Below are positions 5,918 to 6,282 of a DNA stretch of 6,282 nucleotides, piece after piece. Made by a program: the position numbers and the translations under genes. The number at the start of each line of letters is the position of its first letter. Within the stretch, counting starts at the first letter, position 1. Location: assembly GCA_016280485.1 (NCBI GenBank), contig JAEEGU010000085.1:1-6282 (forward strand), given 5' to 3'. The stretch comes from Bacillota bacterium (GTDB lineage: Bacteria > Bacillota > Clostridia > Peptostreptococcales > Anaerovoracaceae). Under the pieces are notes generated by a model that saw nothing but the letters and a program-made list of their open reading frames with translations, searched no databases and was not told where the DNA came from.

Positions 5918-5964
5918 AAAACAAGCGCAGCTATCGCGACAGCGGTAGCTGCGTTTTATTGCAA
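5918..5964 (+). repeat. Direct repeat copy 2 (terminator element)
   Basis: This is the second copy of the 1556-1603 element, in the same orientation and about 4.36 kb downstream: AAAACAA, an extra G, CGCAGCTATCGC, loop GACA, GCGGTAGCTGC, G, TTTT, ATTGCAA. Together the two copies bracket the XRE gene and the surface-protein gene. Confidence 0.8.
5926..5957 (+). terminator. Terminator of the surface-protein gene
   Basis: The arms CGCAGCTATCGC (5926-5937) and GCGGTAGCTGCG (5942-5953) make a 12-bp stem with one G-U pair and a GACA tetraloop, followed by TTTTATT. It begins 37 nt after the surface-protein stop codon. The T-run is short, but the stem is long and GC-rich. Confidence 0.86.
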
Positions 5965-5967
5965 GCC

Positions 5968-6009
5968 CGTGCTGCCGGCGAGCCTTTGCGCAGCTCAGGC
6001 GGCAGCGCG
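5968..6009 (+). other. GC-rich stem-loop of unknown role
   Basis: CGTGCTGCC (5968-5976) pairs with GGCAGCGCG (6001-6009) in 9 bp including one G-U pair. Inside, after a 5-nt bulge, GCCT (5982-5985) pairs with AGGC (5997-6000). It begins just past the preceding terminator element, has no T-run, and overlaps no credible gene. It could be part of an RNA, a protein-binding site or a relic of a lost sequence; nothing in the sequence decides between these. Confidence 0.45.
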
Positions 6010-6075
6010 AAGGACAATGCCAATAGCACAACATAACACAGATATACAAAAATATGGAATCTCGCAGAAAAAGTT

Positions 6076-6114
6076 TTTGCCTCAAACGGAGAATTCAGCT
6101 CCGAATGGGGCAAA
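6076..6114 (+). other. Two-tier stem-loop upstream of sdaAB
   Basis: The outer stem TTTGCCTC (6076-6083) with GGGGCAAA (6107-6114) has 8 bp including one G-U. A symmetric 3x3 internal loop (AAA opposite AAT) follows, then inner stem CGGAG (6087-6091) with CTCCG (6099-6103) around a 7-nt loop. On the minus strand the stem is followed by AACTTTTTC, which is weakly terminator-like, but the G-U pair favours plus-strand RNA. I match it to no known RNA family, and it lies upstream of the best sdaAB promoter. Confidence 0.45.
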
Positions 6115-6154
6115 CTACCCTATAAATCCCCCCTCGAGCTACGCAGTAAAAGCC

Positions 6155-6172
6155 ACCCGCAACCGCGGGTTG
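6155..6172. promoter_or_regulatory. Inverted repeats overlapping the sdaAB -35
   Basis: ACCCGC (6155-6160) and GCGGGT (6165-6170) form a perfect 6-bp inverted repeat. CAACC (6160-6164) with GGTTG (6168-6172) gives an alternative one, and GCGGG can also pair with CCCGC at 6181-6185. The symmetry covers the -35 hexamer, which fits a regulator site for serine catabolism. That role is inferred from position only. Confidence 0.32.
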
Positions 6173-6198
6173 TATTTAAGCCCGCTATTCTGTATAAT
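6170..6198 (+). promoter_or_regulatory. Promoter of sdaAB
   Basis: TTGTAT (6170-6175) and a perfect TATAAT (6193-6198) are 17 bp apart. Transcription would start near 6205, giving a leader of about 30 nt before the ATG at 6236. Confidence 0.78.
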
Positions 6199-6235
6199 AT
6201 AGAAAATATAGTTCCGCAGGAAAAAGAGGGCAAAA

Positions 6236-6282
6236 ATGAATCTGTTCGATATTATGGGGCCGGTGATGGTAGGCCCGTCGAG
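6236..6282 (+). CDS. sdaAB: L-serine dehydratase, iron-sulfur type, beta subunit (3'-truncated by window edge)
   Basis: Only 15 codons plus two bases are present, reading MNLFDIMGPVMVGPS. This matches the highly conserved N-terminus of the beta subunit of split, [4Fe-4S]-dependent L-serine ammonia-lyase, where MxLFDIxGPxMxGPSSSHTAG is typical; the cut falls inside the GPSSSHTAG motif. The enzyme deaminates L-serine to pyruvate and ammonia in the cytoplasm, and the alpha subunit gene (sdaAA) normally follows directly. The start is supported by AGAGGG at 6225-6230 with 5-nt spacing, and by a strong promoter at 6170-6198. The fragment is short, so the call rests on the N-terminal signature; a single-chain SdaA-type enzyme begins with a similar motif and cannot be fully excluded. 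Confidence 0.82.
   Translation, partial: MNLFDIMGPVMVGPS

Noticed and set aside
5846..6113. Minus-strand frames of 60 and 79 codons
   Set aside because: They run through the terminator hairpin and into the end of the surface-protein gene, lack ribosome binding sites and have no recognisable product.
6150..6180. T-box-like sequence (ACCGCG) upstream of sdaAB
   Set aside because: The conserved T-box context (GGTGG before the ACCGCG), stem I and specifier loop are absent, and the stretch lies at the -35 rather than in the transcript.
5969..6202. 77-codon plus-strand frame starting with GTG
   Set aside because: It starts inside the stem-loop at 5968-6009, has no Shine-Dalgarno, runs through a second stem-loop and into the sdaAB promoter, and its product resembles nothing.

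Overview
The window looks like a chromosomal segment of an anaerobic, Gram-positive-type member of the Clostridia (Bacillota). Four things point that way: the EF-Tu sequence type, a very large secreted protein anchored by S-layer homology (SLH) domains, a short YozG-like Cro/C1 regulator, and the start of a split iron-sulfur L-serine dehydratase (SdaAB) gene. I cannot name a genus from sequence alone.

Layout, left to right. (1) Positions 1-856 hold the 3' three quarters of tuf (EF-Tu), followed by a textbook intrinsic terminator at 886-923. (2) Positions 949-1596 hold a small two-gene operon with its own sigma-A-type promoter. It encodes an unrecognised 90-aa protein and a DUF4160-family protein, overlapping by 17 nt, and ends at a hairpin terminator. 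(3) On the minus strand, 1612-1815 encodes a 67-aa XRE-type DNA-binding protein, convergent with the small operon. (4) Divergent from that regulator, a near-consensus promoter at 1854-1882 drives a 1289-aa surface protein (2020-5889). A 12-bp perfect palindrome lies inside this promoter, and the leader is about 130 nt. The protein has a signal peptide, three SLH domains, a long beta-solenoid-like repeat region, a cysteine-rich repeat region, and a roughly 500-residue aromatic-rich C-terminal part of unknown function. It ends at a terminator almost identical to the one at 1564-1596. (5) Positions 5965-6235 are non-coding and contain two strong stem-loops, then a strong promoter at 6170-6198. 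(6) Positions 6236-6282 hold the first 15 codons of sdaAB, cut by the window edge.

How the parts may work together: tuf and sdaAB look like housekeeping flanks. The block between them looks like accessory cargo, namely a toxin-antitoxin-like gene pair, a small regulator and a giant cell-surface protein. The most notable points are the two homologous terminator copies (about 47 nt) that bracket the regulator plus surface-protein unit as direct repeats, and the operator-like palindrome between the -35 and -10 of the surface-protein promoter beside a divergent HTH gene. These are sequence observations; the regulatory and mobility interpretations are inference. I see no CRISPR array, rRNA, tRNA, transposase or integrase gene.
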